Source of the DNA: Gilliamella mensalis
Lineage (GTDB): Bacteria; Pseudomonadota; Gammaproteobacteria; Enterobacterales; Orbaceae
Direction: 5' to 3'
Assembly: GCF_900103085.1 (NCBI RefSeq)
Contig: NZ_FMWR01000003.1
Span: 1-64,000, forward strand
Length of the DNA: 64,000 nt
This document shows, piece after piece, positions 62,918-64,000 of this stretch (the first letter of the stretch is position 1; each line of letters begins with the position of its first letter). The position numbers were made by a program, and so were the translations under genes. The notes under the pieces were generated by a model. The model was given only the letters and a program-made list of their open reading frames with translations, did not search any database and was not told the origin of the DNA.

Positions 62918-64000
62918 ATGAAAAAATTATCGCTTTCTCTCATTGCAATCGCCGTTACTTTTTCTTTGTATAATAGCTCTAGTTATGCTATAGCTTTACC
63001 TAAAGCGGAAGTTAGCAATAATCCTCAATGTCTTATAGACGTTCCCAGATTTGATCGCCCGTTAGTCAATGGAAATATAAATAACTTACCTGTCAATGCT
63101 GAAGCTAACCAATTCGAAGCAATCTATCCAAGTATTACTATCTATAAAGGTGAAGTATCAATAGAACAAGGTAACCGCACTGTTCAAGCCGATAAAGTAA
63201 CAATTGATACTCATAATGATAATAATCGAACAGTAACATTAGAAGGCGACATTACTTATCAAGATAATTTAATAAAAATGAAAGGCGATAACGCATCAAT
63301 GAATCTAAATAACAATGATGCAAATATGAGTCCAAGTCAGTATCAATTTGTCAATAGACTTGGTCGTGGTAACGCTGATCAGATGAGGCTTGAAAAAAAT
63401 CGATATGTTATTTTAACAAATGGTAGTTTTACATCTTGCCCTATTAATGACAGTACATGGAATATTAAGGGAACAACGGTTATTCATGACAACCAGGAGC
63501 AATTATTAGAAGTTTGGAATGCTGTATTTAGTATTGGAAAAGTGCCAGTTTTGTACTCGCCTTATTTACAATTACCAACCAGTGATAAACGCCGTTCAGG
63601 ATTATTAATGCCTAATTTAGGTTATGACAGTATTGATGGCATAGATTTTTCGATACCAATTTATTGGAATATTGCTCCAAATTATGATGCAACCTTTACA
63701 CCAAGAATTTTGCAAAACCGTGGAATGCAATTACAAACAGAATTTCGTTATCTAAATGAAATAGGCTTGGGTACACTTGCATTTGACTGGTTACAACATG
63801 ATAGAGAATATGATGAAGATAGAAAAAATCATTTTAATGGCAACAATTATGATGACAATTCCCATCGTTGGCTATTCCATTGGAAAAATGATGAATTAAT
63901 TAACTATAATTGGCGTTTTTATACTGATACAACCCGAGTCAGCGACAATCAATATCTCACCAATCTAAACTCGAAATATGCTTCCCAAACCGCTGGGTAT
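62918..64000 (+). CDS. lptD: LPS-assembly outer-membrane protein LptD (5' part)
   Basis: An open frame of 361 codons from the ATG at 62918 that runs off the window. A signal peptide (MKKLSLSLIAIAVTFSLYNS, cleavage after SYA) is followed by the LptD start CLIDVPRFDRPL, an OstA-type beta-jellyroll domain (about 50-165), and then beta-barrel strands with YSPYLQLPTSDKRRSGLLMP. LptD with LptE inserts LPS into the outer leaflet. It lies 75 bases after pcnB, and folK, which follows pcnB in E. coli, is absent. The ribosome site is weak. Confidence 0.95.
   Translation, partial: MKKLSLSLIAIAVTFSLYNSSSYAIALPKAEVSNNPQCLIDVPRFDRPLVNGNINNLPVNAEANQFEAIYPSITIYKGEVSIEQGNRTVQADKVTIDTHNDNNRTVTLEGDITYQDNLIKMKGDNASMNLNNNDANMSPSQYQFVNRLGRGNADQMRLEKNRYVILTNGSFTSCPINDSTWNIKGTTVIHDNQEQLLEVWNAVFSIGKVPVLYSPYLQLPTSDKRRSGLLMPNLGYDSIDGIDFSIPIYWNIAPNYDATFTPRILQNRGMQLQTEFRYLNEIGLGTLAFDWLQHDREYDEDRKNHFNGNNYDDNSHRWLFHWKNDELINYNWRFYTDTTRVSDNQYLTNLNSKYASQTAGY

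Overview
The window is AT-rich gammaproteobacterial chromosome. Nearly every housekeeping protein reads like a diverged enterobacterial orthologue. Examples are a 613-residue RpoD, OxyR with Cys199/Cys208, ThrC with Lys107, ThiI of 482 residues with Cys456, MukFEB instead of SMC, FabR, PntAB, CpxRA and EpmB/EF-P with Lys34. Low G+C, a MukFEB/Thr-operon backbone, a type VI secretion cargo locus and a tagatose/fructose-type PTS together suggest an insect-gut Orbaceae relative (Gilliamella/Frischella-like). The genus is an inference from protein character, not from a marker gene.

Layout. 1-4820: tail of a probable VgrG, a DUF4123-type adaptor, a VasX-like membrane-active effector and a membrane protein that is the likely immunity factor, all overlapping on the + strand. 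4921-8601: pgl-zwf, rplY and a hexose-6-phosphate mutarotase (- strand). 8799-9926: hemW, then a strong terminator. 10181-16091: a divergent sugar locus (PfkB kinase and DeoR regulator on -; class II aldolase, second PfkB kinase, EIIBC and EIIA on +) with CRP-like and palindromic operator-like sites between the arms. 16459-18036: nrdR-ribD. 18230-23336: thrLABC with a leader peptide and attenuator. 23406-27884: an unknown protein, ydfG, a usp gene, pitA and a YfeH-type transporter. 27903-32013: rpsU-dnaG-rpoD, divergent from hemB. 33284-34647: a tandem zinc-ribbon/HTH protein between what look like decayed gene ends. 34672-37959: rpmH-rnpA-yidD-yidC and nudC. 38116-39744: divergent epmB and efp. 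39745-40636: an almost empty gap. 40637-44823: cpxR-cpxA-trmL and thiI. 45094-48133: a secreted lectin-like protein, secG, tRNA-Leu(GAG) and an exported YwlE-like phosphatase. 48411-54923: mukFEB. 55242-58186: pntAB. 58244-61074: a secreted alpha/beta hydrolase, fabR and oxyR. 61508-64000: pcnB, apparently with an AUU start, and the first 361 codons of lptD.

Function. Most of the window is core metabolism and information processing. Zwf/Pgl and PntAB supply and balance NADPH, ThrABC makes threonine, MukFEB condenses the chromosome, and YidC/YidD/SecG/LptD build the envelope that CpxRA monitors. The accessory content is concentrated in the type VI module, the tagatose-type PTS locus, the zinc-ribbon protein, the lectin-like exported protein and the exported phosphatase. 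I see no CRISPR array, complete insertion sequence, prophage or rRNA operon.
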